From Membranipora membranacea (lineage: Eukaryota > Bryozoa > Gymnolaemata > Cheilostomatida > Membraniporidae), in assembly GCA_914767715.1 (NCBI GenBank), contig OU612069.1, positions 19,775,387-19,839,386 of the forward strand: DNA of 64,000 nucleotides, read 5' to 3'. Below, in pieces: positions 1 through 13,638 of this stretch; the first letter of the stretch is position 1; the number at the start of each line of letters is the position of its first letter. The notes below the pieces were generated by a model that was given only the letters and a program-made list of their open reading frames with translations, did not search any database and was not told where the DNA came from. A program made the translations under genes and the position numbers.

Positions 1-416
1 ACAGACATTTATTTATGCAACAGAAAGTCTGAGTTGTCTTCTCTTTATACATGGGAAGCCAACTTCTATCTGCAGGACTTTGAGCGCGACCTCCAAACAA
101 AGTGATGTCCACTATAAACTTACCAGGTATTTACAAAACCGTTAGTCAAGTTAATTGGCTGAATTATTATTATATTACGATTATTGTTATTATTGCCCTG
201 ACCTGGGCAACATTTTTGTGAGTTGACAATCTAACACAGCAGAATTTATCTCCAAAAGGTGTAAAATTGGGCATATTAAATTGATATGTAACCATTGTAA
301 AATTAAAATACTGCTTCCAAAAACAGACATGAAAACTTTCTCACAGAAAGTCTATAGGTCATAACATATGGACTACTCTATAATATTCAGTTATCAGAGC
401 AAACACCTTCAGTGAT
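1..416. other. No gene recognised; probable intron of the Mutator/YqaJ gene
   Basis: AT-rich sequence without a convincing coding stretch. A possible splice acceptor (cttcag) lies just before the first recognisable coding segment at about 415. The transposase-like gene may therefore have upstream exons outside the window. Confidence 0.4.
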
Positions 417-3400
417 ATGGAGAGGAAAGTGGGTGAGAAGATCAAAGATGCTTGGGAGAAGGAGGCTCAAGCTGCTCATGATGTTGAGATACAGATCGCT
501 GAGGAAAAAGGACAGATCTTCAATGGAAAACCATGGATAAGAGTTGTAGTCGATGGAGGGTGGTTGAAAGAGTCACGATGTCACTCATACAATTCAACAT
601 CAGGTAAGTCACAATGCTGTGGTGAGTGGAGTAAGAGAATATTTTTCTAGTGGTCTGCGCGTCATAAATAAATTAGAAATTTGGCAGATATTACCATATA
701 TGACCTGAGACATTGGCAAATTGACAGCCCCAACTTTGATTAATCTCTTTGTTAAAGGCGTGGCAGTCGTGATTGGAGTAGAGACAAAGAGAGTGCTGGC
801 TGTAAAACCAAGGAATTCAGCTTGCCACACCTGCAAAACGAGCCCTAACAAAGCTCACAGCTGTGCAAAGAACCACAGAGGTTGCAGTGGTAGTATGGAG
901 ACGAGTGGCCTTGTTGAGGCATTCAACGAGGCACCTGACAAGTTCGCTTGCTACTATTTAGAATATGTAGCAGACGGGGACTCAACTACAGCCGACGCAA
1001 TAATTTGCAATGTGAGATAATATGGATTATGTCCAACAATGTTGATATAAGAATTGAGTCGATGGGAGAGCAATGCATGATTTTTGGAAAAAGACCATTA
1101 GATGAACCCTTTTTGTTAAATCTGATTTTATCAGGACAGCTTAAAATATACTATTGAGGGAGAACGCCGAACATTAGTTGACTGTTAATAAATTTAAACT
1201 TCCAATTTGTTTCTAGGTGTCCTATGGAACACGAATAAGGAAGATTGGGTGTGCCAACCATGCAACAAAAAACCTCAGAAAACACCTGGAGGAACTAAGA
1301 AAAGACAAAACAAACAGGTTGTCCCAAAGACAAGTCAGGAAGATGGTTTACAGCGTGAGAACCATCTTGAGTAAAGATTTACCTCATAATTTGATGAAGA
1401 AGGCAGTTATGAACAGTCTGTGCCACGTCGGGGGTAACCAAGAATTGTGCTCAGAGGACCTTGGATGCACATACCCTAAAGAGGAGGGGGAACTTCCCTG
1501 GGAGAGAGATACCATCCAGAAAATACAGGTACTTATAATATTAAGGTCAACTGACTGTATGCAGCTTGAAGAGAATGTTCAGGATATGCCATACTATATA
1601 TTAAACATGGTCACAATGTCAGAAGATGTTTTCCCAGAATCAAACCCCAAAAACATCAAGTTTCGGAAAATGAATGAATCTGACATGCCAAAGCACATAT
1701 GAGATGGTATGTCTTAATATTTTGTAGCAACTTCTCACAAGAATTACTGATGTACAGTACATAATAATGGGGCTGACAACGAATTTAGCGGAAAGTTTCA
1801 TGAATTTAAGGCAAGTTCTAGATGGAAACAAGGCGACAGATAGAGGGAAGTCCCAATCGTGGAGCACCAGGTGCTATGGTGAGTCATTTGGTAAAATTAT
1901 ATGTCAGTTCTCAACTTTGTTCAAAATTTACGCATCAGCTCTATTATAGTCATGTGAATCGTGGCTTGCTGTTATAAATCAGATAATACATTTTTCACTA
2001 TAACCTTGGTATGTGAAAAAAAACTTGCCATGCAAGAAAGTAACACTGTAAGTTAGAGTTATACTAACTTACTAATTGAACAGATAACTCTGGCTGGTTG
2101 TCTCGATTTAGGTGCTCATGTTGAGTGGACTTATATTGACAAATCTCATTGAGCTTTATTCATTTTATTTTAGCTGCAGTTCTGCAGTTCAATGTCGGTC
2201 AGCGATGGGTAGAACGGGTAATCAAGAACATAGGGACAAAGTTTTTGGATGCCTGTGATAACAAAAGAAAATACAATGCAGCATTCTACTCTACAAGTGA
2301 GAGGAAAAGACAGAGGACAAAAGAAAAGGTCAAGTCTCCAGATGGTATGTAAATTCAGAACCCGCAACAAGTTATTTATGCTGATATGAAGCTTCATGCA
2401 AACCACATCCACTTAGATTATTGGGGAAAGATAGCTAGTGAGTCTACTTTTATTCCGCGCAAGCTAACATTTAATAGTCAAGAATAAGATAGAAAGTCAA
2501 TGATGTAACTTGAACATTTTACAAATAATAGCTTCCTCAGTACAGATTCACCAGATTCACAATAAAGCACACTTATGATAAGAAAATTCAGGTATTTATG
2601 CCACTAAGTTCATCTATTGACTCAGTGTTCATAATTGAAAACAATGCCACCTTTTTAATGTTTCAGACGATACATACGGTAAACAAGCTGCTAAAGATTG
2701 TGACTTGAGAATAGAGGACCTGACAGCAAGGATGGACCAAATTGTTACTCAATTAAAAGACCTGCAAAGCAGCATTCAGGGAAGCGAGGCTTGGCTAGAG
2801 AAGAGGCGGAGTTGACTCACAACAAGCAACTTTGGTACAGTATGCAAGATGAGAAGTAAAACCTCTCCAACAGACACTATTAAATCTCTTTTATATACAC
2901 CTTTTAAAGGCAATGCTGCAACCGCATACGGCTTAGAGCAGGAAGGGCCAACAGAGATCAGATTTGTTGAGTGGCTAATGTCAAAGGGAGCATGTGAGAT
3001 ATCTGTGTGCCATCCGGGCCTTGTGGGAGTTAAAGGGGAACGTGTTCTAGCCGCATCTCCTGACGGCATCATTATTGCTGTAATCCTCGTTCTTCAACCT
3101 CCCCAGTAGCTTTGCTGTGAAATATAAAAATCCTAAGAGGTTGGTTGACCAGGGGATGACAGTAGATGATGCTGTCAAATCATTAAAAGATTTTCCACTC
3201 GTTCATGGAGAATGCGGCTACGAGCTGAAAAGAAATCACAGCTTCTTCTTCCAGGTTCAAGGTGTGATGGCTGCCACAGTTCTCTCACATGCTGCCTTTG
3301 TGATTAGAGGACACAGCGATTCCATGGCAGTTGCATGGGTGCACTTTGATGATGATTTCTTTAGAGCATGTATTAAAAAACTAAGAACATTTTATTTTGA

Positions 3401-3491
3401 GGCCATTTTGCCAGAGCTAGCACATCCGCTCATGCAGCTAACTGGCCCTAGACCATACTTTGTTGAGTGGGATTATGATGATATACAGTAA
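417..3491 (+). pseudogene. Mutator-like transposase + YqaJ-type nuclease gene, decayed and probably 5'-partial
   Basis: Six coding segments join in frame at good splice sites: about 417-603, 758-1011, 1217-1528, 1751-1878, 2174-2344 and 2667 onward. The first four resemble the Mutator-like transposase domain found in many invertebrate proteins, with VVVDGGWLK, then the C-x-x-C of SACHTC, IGCANHATKN, and TTNLAESFMNLR. The last part resembles a YqaJ-like exonuclease domain (LLYTPFKGNAATAYGLEQE, ASPDG, then FFFQVQGVMAAT). Damage is visible. An in-frame TGA lies at 2813-2815, at the start of the nuclease part. The reading frame shifts between SPDG (about 3063) and VKYKNP (about 3117). The expected E-x-K of the nuclease site reads K-Y-K. 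This is either a decayed transposon copy or a decayed domesticated gene. No terminal repeats were identified. The family call is firm; the boundaries are not. Confidence 0.7.
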
Positions 3492-4491
3492 AAAAATTCC
3501 CTCATTCATCAGAATCCGCTATGCAGACGTAAATATTTTTTATTGATATTAATAAAAACTTATACTTATTTTAATTGAATTTTCTATCATGCCAATGGTG
3601 ATCGAATTGATATGAGATGAGGCTTTGAGCTTTGTTATGTCATTGTTGATAGCACGTATGAAGGTTCTCAAAAACTTGTCTTTTTTTTCATGAATTAAGT
3701 CACTTTGACCCAGGTTAGGCTCTGTTCATAATATAGTAGCATATTTTAGCTTTTAGTTCTGTTGGCAACATATGGAGCATGATCTCTATTCCCTCCCAAC
3801 GCATGTTCTTTCCTGGGGTTTCTACTGATAATGACTGTTCAACTGTTTTTGTCAAGTGTTTGATCATAATTTATACCAAATAAACTAGTGATAACTGAGT
3901 ATACATCATATTTGTACACATGCAAGGCATCAGCTCTACATTCCATTGCGTTGTGCTAAACACAACAAGCACACTATTTTTGTGTGGATGTTTATTAGTT
4001 GTGAGGCGTCTGAGCCAGGGGGGACGCAATGTAATTTCCCACATTTTTCCATATACGTTGTAATGGCAGCAAATTGGGTGCATTTATTTTCCCACTTGAG
4101 ACTCTTGCAATTGAAATCCGTGAGTAATGATGATACAGTTTGAATCAGCGCGCTTTTCTGAATAAGCTTATGAAAGAATTTCGAAAATCGGATCACAAAT
4201 TTTGCTAAAACCAGAAAGGCGATATATCACGTTAAACTACCCCTTATCTAGTCACCCAATAGTGTATGTAGTCTGTCAAATTATTACTTGGTAAAATTCT
4301 ATGGATTCTGATTTAATTATTATTTGACTATCAAAATAAAGGTGCAAGTAAAAAATTGAACTTCTTATAGAACATGTAATGATAAAAAAGTAAATATAAT
4401 TTAAAATTAATCAATCACAACTGACAGTTTATTGCACAGGAGCCGCGCTTCAAAGACACACTGAATGACAAAGAAGTTCGGAGTAAATATA
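3492..4491. other. Intergenic, AT-rich, no gene seen
   Basis: The stretch between the transposase-like gene and the foldback element has only short ORFs without recognisable similarity. Gene 1 ends on the opposite strand downstream, so this may include its 3' UTR, but no clear polyadenylation signal was picked out. Confidence 0.4.
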
Positions 4492-4684
4492 CTTTGTTGA
4501 GTCTAAAATGGGACAGCATACCAAGTGGTCAATATTTGAGCGGGTATGTATATCTATAGCCTATGTGTTGGCTCTGATTGGCGGGTGGGAAGAATCAGAG
4601 CCACCCTACTGGCTATAGATATACATACCCTCTCAAATATGGGATTGACGACTTGGTATGCTGTCCCGTTTCGGACTCGACAAA
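4492..4684. repeat. Foldback/MITE-like element with ~70-bp terminal inverted repeats
   Basis: The left arm (about 4492-4562) and right arm (about 4612-4684) are near-perfect reverse complements. Both contain GGGACAGCATACCAAG and GGGTATGTATATCTATAGCC in opposite orientation. The centre carries a TGTTGGCTCTGATTGGC-type sequence also seen elsewhere in the window. The element lies just downstream of the end of PARP gene 1. Confidence 0.8.
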
Positions 4685-4791
4685 GTTGGGTTGTGGGTCT
4701 TTTAACTAACCTCTGAACTGATTGGCACTAAATAATCTCATCCACCAACGGTTCAAACGAGTATAATAACAAGATTATGTTTTATAGCAAT

Positions 4792-7700
4792 TCAGGCAAC
4801 AAGGTATTGAATTATATTTATGGGAGGAATCTGGTCTTTATTGAAGATCACATGTATTTCTGGGTTTTGAGGGTTGTTGGCGGCACTGTGGCAACCATAC
4901 TCCGGTGCCGCCAGCCCTTCATATCCCTTGCACATCTAACCCACTATAATTTTGCATAGCAACATTGTGTGGACTCCATTGTCATCTGAAACTGTGTATC
5001 GATGTGAATAGTCAGCATCTCTGGCAAAGTAAGACCCGACTCCATATTTTGCTCCTGTTAGAGTGTAAAACCGACAATGTGTTATCGAACAACATTATCG
5101 AATAAATTAAAGTGTTTGAGATTGTATGTGTTGCTCTGATATCAGGTTCACATGGTAGTTGGTGGCAGCCCATGCAAAAAGTGGCTAAAATATAAAGTAA
5201 CTTTATTTACAAAGTGGATAGGGGTTTCAAAGCTGTTTCTGATAGAGTTTTTGAGCTGATCTCATTGTTGATAATGTATGTAATATTGCTCTATAGGGGT
5301 TATTTGCCAAAAACGTTGCCATAAAGCTTGAAATTATCAATGGATAAAGCATAAGATATCTAAGTATAACTACAGCCACTTTTTTGTGGCAGCTGCAAAA
5401 TGGAAAATGTAGCTTTGATCATAGTCAAAAAATCTGGGTGATCTATTGTGGGTTGCGACCATAAGCATATCAATATTCATAATAATATGTTTATAATTGC
5501 AACCATTTTCGGCCGTCACTCTACTATTTCTGACCCATAAAAACATGTATATACATTAATTCTGACACATATTCATTCAGATGTTGCAAGTTTCGAAATT
5601 ATGTGCTCCTTTTTTATCAGTTTCTTATTTTCTGATAGTTTTTTGGCAATGAATCGCTTATTACTCAACATTATGTTTCGGACAAATGTACTAACCAAAC
5701 TTGCTTCCTGCCAAACTCATTTTGAAATTCTGTTTTGCTATCAAATGCCCACTTGCGGCAGGCGTGCCATGCCAGGCATATACTTCTGTCGGTGAACTCC
5801 GGAGTTCAATTGAAATCTGATGCAGTCTTCTCTCATATGGATCTGAATGATTGCTCAATAGAGTCGGAAGTACCTGCAATATTTCATCAGCCTAAGGTGT
5901 TTGTCTGTTCAACATTATCAGAGAATCTTGATTCATTATCAGCAAAATTCCCAAAGGCTCTTGATCTGCTGCTGCAAGCCTGGTACATTAATACACAATG
6001 AATTCTGTATATAAAAAATATAACCAATTTAGACGTCAACATCAGGGTTTTCATGTCATTGTCATGGCCAGCGTATTTGCAGAAGAACGTAGGAAAATCA
6101 GGGAGTGCGATCAATGAACTCGTTTCTTAGGTTGCGTTTTACAGTGTTGCTAGTAACACTAATCAATGACATCACTTCGCCGCGATGAACGATTTTCCAC
6201 CCTGGTTTCTGGAGCCCCTAGTTTGTTGCTAGGCGAAACCAAAGGTGGTGAGCCTGCGTAATATAAATCCTTTGATGCCATGATTGGTCTCAGTATCAAA
6301 CAACACATGCAGCAATGGTTTTTATTTAATACTCTGCTGGTGTACTCTACACTTGAAAAGGAAATAACTACCTGAACTGATGAAACTTTTCTGTCTTTAC
6401 GCATGGACCGTCTAAAGGCAACTTCAACAAAGTCTTTCACGGGTCGTATTAACGCCTTAACACCAGAACCCAGAGGCGTGTACGCCATGATATCGCGTAT
6501 GCCGCTCCTCAGTGTCTGTTACATAAATTAATTGTGTGGTTGGTAGAGCGGCTTCAAATATATACAAATTGAAACAAATACAAATTGGAACAAAGCTAAT
6601 TCAGAATCAAACATAGCGTGAGTTCTGCTCTCCCTCTGGATCTGGCAACAGGCTAGTACTGTTGTGAATATTCATAGTAAATGACACTTCAAAAAGATCG
6701 TCCCAGCGGCAAGCAGTAACTGCATTTCTTTGCTAAATAATAGTTACAAAGAGAATAAACCCGCAAACCTTACCACTTCTGTAACTGGATCATCACTGTG
6801 GACAACCAGCATGACGGTCTTGAGCACACTATCCTTAATTCTGTAGAATGAGCAAGCATCCAGCAGTGCTCTCATCACATCCATAACAGGGTATTCTAAA
6901 GCCCCAGCTCCAATAAAAGGGTATGCGATTGTTGAAAGTCCCAGATCATGTGTTATGTTTATGGCTCTTTCAAATAATGATCTTATCTATAAAAAAATTA
7001 AATGTGCTGGCCCTAGCAAATAATGATCTGAAAGCACGGCCATGGCCTTGTATGTGGGTCAATGTAAGTCTTGTGAAAATTCTATTCCATAGTCCAACCA
7101 ACTCATTCATAAAGTAGTCAGCACACAAGTTGAAAATTGATTGAACAAATACATAACATTCAATATGTTTTCGATGTCATTTCCAGTTCATAAGTGACTA
7201 TATTTTCAAATTGGAGAGGGCATTTAAGTCTTTGGAAGTTTGCTAGTTTATCATTCGGTCTGTAACTTGGAAATGCAGTTTTAGATTAGATTAGAACATT
7301 ACCAGTAGTGTTGTTGGAGAAAGAGTTACATGACAAACATCCCTATTAATTAATGATAATTCAAGTTAAAAATACCTGGTATTTATGGTTTCCCTTCCAC
7401 TTCTGAGGAAGACAGAAATGAATGACATGTGAAGGTGTTCCTGGCCCCTGATCTAAGTTATAAGATGGGGTGATGAACAACTCTCCATCATTCCAGCAAG
7501 GCCTGTCACTGCTAGCCAGGTCCTCAATCAATTCCTGGCCACATCTGCTTGCAAATTTGTTTGCCAGGGAATTCCTACCAGCAGTGGTTAAAACATCCTC
7601 TGTAGCAATTTTCTTTGCTCTCACAGAATTAGCAATGATATCAGCCTGTATTAAGATAAACCAAGGCGAAATTGAAATATTCACAAAACCTGCTGTCAGA

Positions 7701-10700
7701 GCTCAACACTCATCATATCACCTCTGTACTGCATAGCGCAATTGGTAGAGTCGAAACCACATCTGGTAATCAAGTTTCATCTTACGCAATAAATCTCGCA
7801 TTTGTTGTCGAAGATACTTTCCATATGACCTGGCATTGGCTCTTCTTCAAAGCCACCACATTGGCTAGGTTTGTGTAACTCTTGCACATATTTGAGAAAT
7901 ATGTGTTGCATGACACATCACTGTGACCTATCACATATACATAGTAAGATGATCAAACAGGTCTTATCAGACAGCAATAAAATAATTTCACAAGTTATCC
8001 TTGCTAGCTTTGATAAAAAAAGTTGGCTTTTTAAACTCAAAAGCAAGCAAACACGAGAATTGGTTAACAAGCTGCAGTGCACATAACCTTGTCAAATAAC
8101 ATGTGGACGTTGCCTTACTGATCTATTTCTTAGAAATTTGTCCCTTACAGGATGGCTTTTGTTAGGAGATAGATGTGAATATTACACAAACCTGAGTTTC
8201 AAAAATGTCGCCGCTGAGTTTCAAGATAAGTACTCCATCTTCACCAAATGCTTTTTTGAACACCACTGAAAGTAATTTATAATGATTAGGCTCTAGGTAG
8301 TATGAACCCCTCAGACTCTTGCCCCCCCCCCTGTTCGACGGCCCTCCGGAGGCTCTAGGCTACATAACAACTCTAGTATTAGGGCCAAACTTAGCATAAA
8401 ATAATGGATCATCCCGTGACCCATACATAGTATTGTTATGTAAACTACTTTGTTAATAATCAGCAAATTATAACTGTTTAGAAAAGGCCGTATTCGTTCG
8501 TTTTAATACTTTCTCAAATATCATATGAGGAGTGACAATCGCTAGGGTTTGGTTCCGCTATTTTGGAGGTGGAGAGATATGGTCCACAAAAGAATGGTTG
8601 TCTGACATTTTTTACACGTTTTTGTCAATGCACTTAGTTACTATCTGAAAGTAAAAACAACATCAAATCAATTATGAGAAACCCCCGGAGAAGGACAGGG
8701 GACTTCAAATGGACCCCAATAGCGATGATATTGTTGGTTTGCAGTCCACAGTCCAGGTATTTCTGTTGGTAACCCAAGCAATTTCAATTGGACCTTGTGT
8801 GTCAAGTATCCTATACATTCAGCAACTTCTTGTGTTTGGTTTGATGTAATTTCCGGTGATATATTGTCATAACTTACCCTGATCATTGACAATGTCAACG
8901 GCAGTACTCCTACCAGGTAATGCGGTGACAGTTCTATGGCTGTAGTCATCTTTTGGATTAGAGTCACTCTGATCACTGATGACAGAATTTATCAATAACA
9001 GATGAGATAGATAGAAAAGAATTTGTTAACTTCAACTTTTCCTTTAATTTTTGTGTCAAAATTTTTACTGTGAAAAAGCGGCTGAACTTCTGTAACTGCA
9101 TTTACACCCCTGTTTATGACAAAACAGGAGTCTGTAATTCAATACCAACCTCAACGGTCCGTTTCACTCTTAGACATTTACTACATCTTATCTACCCTAC
9201 AATATGATTGATTACTTACTTTGAGTTGTTACTTCCAGTTTTTCTTGTAGAAGTTTGAGTAGATATATGTCTGCGTCGTAACCCTACATTTCCTTTATCT
9301 GGCAAACCATCACTGGAAAATTGATAATCAGGGTAGTGAACAAAAACACACAAATCTGATTGTTCTGATATTCCTCGTAACACAGGAATCTTGAATGTAG
9401 GCAACGCTTTAGAGACCAGACTCATGCAACTGCCTTTCCCAGCAGACCATTTACAAAGTGTGTCATACTGCCCAAACTTGATTCCTTGATGGGTTATAGG
9501 GTGAATGTTATAATTAACGTTTTGAATTGTGGGTGTGATCCAAATCATAGAGATACAACGTACAGTGGTGCGCGTACCACTGCACAACCCACAGGTCTTC
9601 AGCTAGAAACATAGACTTAATATACTAGTATATCAAGTCTATGGCTAGAAACCATGAGTCAAGCGCTGTTTCGAGGCTTTCTCTAGTACAATCTCCTCAT
9701 GGCCGGCCCCAGCAGCATGAAGCCACCCCTGTGTGTTGATGAGCATCTCAATCAATCTCATCAATCCCTCAGTGCATTTTGTAAGTTTCGGTGGTTTGAC
9801 ATAATTGGTGTGTTTACACTGTTGCGCAACCAGGGAGGCTGCCAACTCTTCATTGTTTCAGTGCAACAATGTTCGGCCCATCACACACATGCTTATACTC
9901 TAAGCCAAACCAGTGCAGGCAGGTTTGCTTTCCATCAACTCATCGGCACAAAGTCACTATCGTCAAGGCACCCGCCCCTCGTGCCATAGTTCACTACTCA
10001 AATTCACCACATTCAGCATAGTACAACTCATACACAAGTCAGAGAGATAGCTTGTTTGTGATCTTGTTTGTGGGCTGACTGTGATCTCCTGTCGCGCTCT
10101 GCCTGCCTTTTATGATAGGGCCAAGCTTTTAATCCTATGTTTGTAATACCTTAGATCTAACTTCAGACTCACTTTGATTTTTCACCCTGCAGAGATTAAA
10201 CTACTTTAATTTGAGTATTAAAGGCATAATCCTGCTTAGCCTTCTACCCGAGCAGTTTGCTAATCATCACTTAATCCCCTCAATCTATTCCTTACAAGGA
10301 TTGTAACAAAAGGAATTAAATGCTGGCCAATTCCATAAAAAAAATTAGTGTGTTAAATCCCAGCTTACAAGTAATAGGATTACTTAGCTTTTGTCTTCAC
10401 ACAGTCATCCTACTTTCTAATACAGCATAGTTGGTTAATTCAAACATTATAATTCAAAACTTCTGTTAATTCAGACAAGGAAAATTGGTCCCTTCAGCCA
10501 GATCTCAATGCATTGTAATGTCTCTTCATTCAGACTCTGCTTAATTAGAACAAATTTTCGTGGTCCCCAGAGGTTTGAATTAAGTGGGCTGCACTGTATA
10601 TATATATGGTAATCTGAATCATTTTATCGGAAAGTGTTTGACATTTATTTGGCGCCCAAGGAATTCAAGTAACCACAAGTAACTTACACCGGCACATCAC

Positions 10701-11616
10701 TCCTACTTATCTGTGATCTACTGGGCATAGGTCTAGTAGGTCTTGGTATGTCTGCTGTCGTTCTATGCTGGATGTTATCAGAGCTGAAAAAATTGACCAA
10801 GAGAGTAAATTATAAGAGTGGACTATCTTACCGCGAAGAGGTGATTTTTATGTCAGAGCTTTCTGCCTGTAAGTTTTGTGGTATACATTTAGTATGAGAT
10901 TGTGCTACGGAGTAGAGAAACAAAATACCAGTCATACTGAGTGGATGAAAGGACCATCAGAGTACAGCATCCTCAGCTCAGACCTGTGGGATCACTTTGC
11001 TATAATTTGTTTATACTATAATATGGTAGCGCTACTAGTTTAATAACTTAATCAAACATACAAATTGTACACTATTGGACACTATTTATGTTGCTTTAAC
11101 ATGTTGTTCGAGGTCAAAGTAAAAGCTAAGGTACTCAATATGAGGCAGGGATTAGCTTGAAGATCGCCACACAGTACAGTACAGTACAGTGATTGATCCG
11201 CTTTACAGAACTCATAAAGGACTATAGAATAGTCCAGAAAAATCATAAAATTTCAACCGAAAATTATTTGTTATATGTGAAGCACAATCACTGTTCTTGT
11301 TTAGGGTAAGGCTTTGGAACATGGATTATAAGGGGACTTAGAATTTTTTGTTTTTCATTTTCGCGCACTGATGCTAACAAACAAAAAACAACTTGTTTGG
11401 AACAAAAAACAAGTTTTTTTTCGTTTTTTAGTATCAGTGCAAAAAAATTAAAAACAAACGATACTAAATCCCCTTATAATGGATAGTAGGTTTTAGGTGT
11501 TAGCTTAAGAGGTTCTCATTCTCACCCTGGCTGTTTAGTATGCACTCTGCTGCTAGATTCTCTGTCAGAACCACTTTCATCATCAGAGCCATCATCTGAG
11601 TCATCATCCGAGTCAT
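4792..11616 (-). CDS. Macrodomain-PARP protein 1 (probable mono-ADP-ribosyltransferase), with in-frame TAG
   Basis: Ten phase-consistent exons, 5' to 3': 11526-11616, 10688-10783, 9220-9579, 8878-8975, 8192-8265, 7376-7645, 6774-6986, 6372-6515, 5696-5873, 4792-5054. The N-terminus is acidic (DSDDDSDDGSDDESGS), then unrecognised sequence. A macrodomain follows (GDIFETQADIIANSV, then AYPFIGAGALEYP), then a linker and a PARP catalytic domain (YAWHGT, GVGSYFARDADYSH, HTMLLCKIIVG). The His and Tyr of the catalytic triad are present. The position of the third residue has no glutamate that I can align, which suggests mono-ADP-ribosylation. The layout resembles the PARP9/14/15 group with one macrodomain and no WWE seen. 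The macrodomain lacks the usual NAAN and GGGV loop, so it is more likely a reader than a hydrolase. A TAG at 4936-4938 interrupts the catalytic domain 48 codons before the TGA that would otherwise end it. The gene may be a pseudogene, an allele or a readthrough gene. The first exon is uncertain. Confidence 0.75.
9610..9643. repeat. Short hairpin CATAGACTT...AAGTCTATG
   Basis: Inverted arms of 9 bp around an AT-rich centre, in the intron just upstream of the 9220-9579 exon of PARP gene 1. Related hairpins lie at 26883-26917 and, partly, near 23095. Confidence 0.5.
10425..10600. mobile_element. Fragment resembling the end of a pogo/Tigger-type (Tc1-mariner) element
   Basis: The sequence has repeated TTAATTCAGAC-like phrases, GGTCCC, and TTTGAATTAAGTGGGCTGCACTGTATA next to TA dinucleotides. 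This style is typical of pogo-like terminal sequence. Only one end is visible and there is no transposase ORF. It sits in an intron of PARP gene 1. Confidence 0.35.
11325..11480. repeat. MITE-like palindromic element, 17-bp terminal inverted repeats
   Basis: The left terminus ATTATAAGGGGACTTAG is matched at the right by CTAAATCCCCTTATAAT, with one mismatch. The interior is also partly self-complementary (CACTGATGCTAACAAAC against GTATCAGTGC). It lies in an intron of PARP gene 1. Confidence 0.7.
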
Positions 11617-13630
11617 CTTTACATTTACACCATTTACTCACAGCCAGCCTTTAAAAGCGTTCGGGATGGCGATCGCGATATTTGATTCAATAATTTAAAG
11701 GATGCTGACAAATAATTTTAAAGCCCGGCAGTAATTACTGCTTCACTAAGTCAAGAAAGATTTAAACAGTGAACAAATTCAGTCTCTCTCTGGTTAATAC
11801 TATTGATACAATTATGTATCGCGGGGGGGGGGGAGCGTCGGGCGAGGGGCAAAAGTCTGGGGGGCTCAGACTAATGTATTGCCAATGAATATGAGTTGAC
11901 TGCACTGTATGGCCCTGTATAATTCCAATAAACTGCTATGTCTATATAATGAAAATCACCGAATTCATGCCCACAGTACTCTTGTTGATAGTTGATGCTA
12001 TATTAAATTATGTCTCATGATAATGTAGGTATATTTATTGGTCATTTTGTAGATAATTGAACTGATTGTGACCCAACCCAGGTTTTTGGTATCATCCTAG
12101 AGTTCTAAATGATAGGCTAAGTGCTCTATATGATATCAAAAGCCTGATAACTGGGAGGAATCCACTATAGCTTAATTTGATTCTAATATATACTGATACG
12201 TAGTGAATTGTTTTTTAAAATTCTAGTATTCTAAATTAGACAGATAACTCTTAAATGGTACAAAAACCTCCCTCAGGGTGAGCAAGTTCATTAGCTTAAT
12301 GGTATTTACCAGCAAGACCACCACCAGCCTACTTCATCACCAAGGAGAGGCGACCTCTCTGACATCCTAAACAAGTATGAGTAGTCTGCGGAATCCTCGG
12401 TTATAGTAGCTCCTCACAGGATATAGCAGAAACCTATTAAAAATTGAAATAAAATTGCAACAAACAATTTGAAGACAAAATTTATAGAAATGATAACAGA
12501 CTTGTCTTGTTGCCAAATTCATCCCATATAAGACTAGTAATTATTTCTGTAAGTTTTCTCCTGACAATCCTGGGTTGAGCTATAGCCTTGTTTCTTCAGA
12601 ATTTTATGATCAATTCTTTCCGAGACATTTGAAAACCATCAGGCTGATTGCATACCGTTTCCTAGAATTTTGAGGAGTCACCGAATTGCTATAATAGCCT
12701 ACATTAAAAAGTAGCAGTGAAACTTTTGAGACATCAACTAAGGAAATAGCAAGTCACACTGTCTTATCAGGGGGGGGGGGGTGCAACTTCGCTATTTCTG
12801 CAAACCAAACCTACCTTTTCTAACATGTCACCATCATCATGATTCGCCTTGGGTGAGCTTGGTGCATGAGCCACACAAAGACTGCTGAAAATATCTGCTT
12901 ACCAACTTGGCGGGAGATAATTCCCGGACCTAAGTAGGACACTGGTACATTATCTACGCATTAATTTAATTCGATAAAATTTAAGCGAAATATATCACAT
13001 TTTTTAGAGCATACAATACTACAATCCTTTCAAAAAGACAGGATCATGATCTTCGAAATGCCGACCGCATACTCTTTGCAAAAAAACTTTTCCTACCTTT
13101 TAATCTTCATATGCCCTAGAACAGTATTTTGGTGATGTCATCTGACCAAGCACTGTGTAACAGTTTGTATTTGCCAGTCCAATTGTGCTCTAATCACCTG
13201 GTGCTGTAACAATCGTCGTAACAATCGTCTTGTGTACGTCAGAGGAAAGCTCTCCAATTTCCTTAACAGATTAAACTAACCTGCTCAGTCGTCAGTAACT
13301 CAATATCTCATAGCCCATCACAGGAAATAGCAGAGACATGTTAACAAAATGACTTGGTCGTCCTGGTACCACGTTTGGTCCATATAATTTTCAATCTCTT
13401 CAGACAAATTTTGACTTCGGTTTGTGTAAACAGCAAAGATAAGAATCATCATTTATCGAAACAATAAATTCATAAACCTAGGTTATTGCTCTAACCTTGT
13501 TGGCCTTGTACTTGAATACTGTTAGTTCCCTTTTCAGCCTTTATGGGGAATTCCTTATTTTAAGACTCTAGAGATGTAAATCATGAGATAAGAATCACTC
13601 ACTTTAATATCAGGCGATGAGTACCCTATC
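11617..13630. other. Upstream region of PARP gene 1; no firm gene
   Basis: Holds the candidate first exon at 12341-12365 and homopolymer G tracts (about 11822 and 12770). No other supported coding sequence was seen. Confidence 0.4.
12341..12365 (-). other. Candidate first coding exon of PARP gene 1
   Basis: A short ATG exon encodes MSERSPLL and ends at a possible donor (CTTG|gtgatg) in phase 1. That phase is exactly what the acidic exon at 11526-11616 needs, and the join makes an aspartate. The phase match is the only support, so this is a suggestion. Confidence 0.3.
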
Positions 13631-13638
13631 ATCTATGC

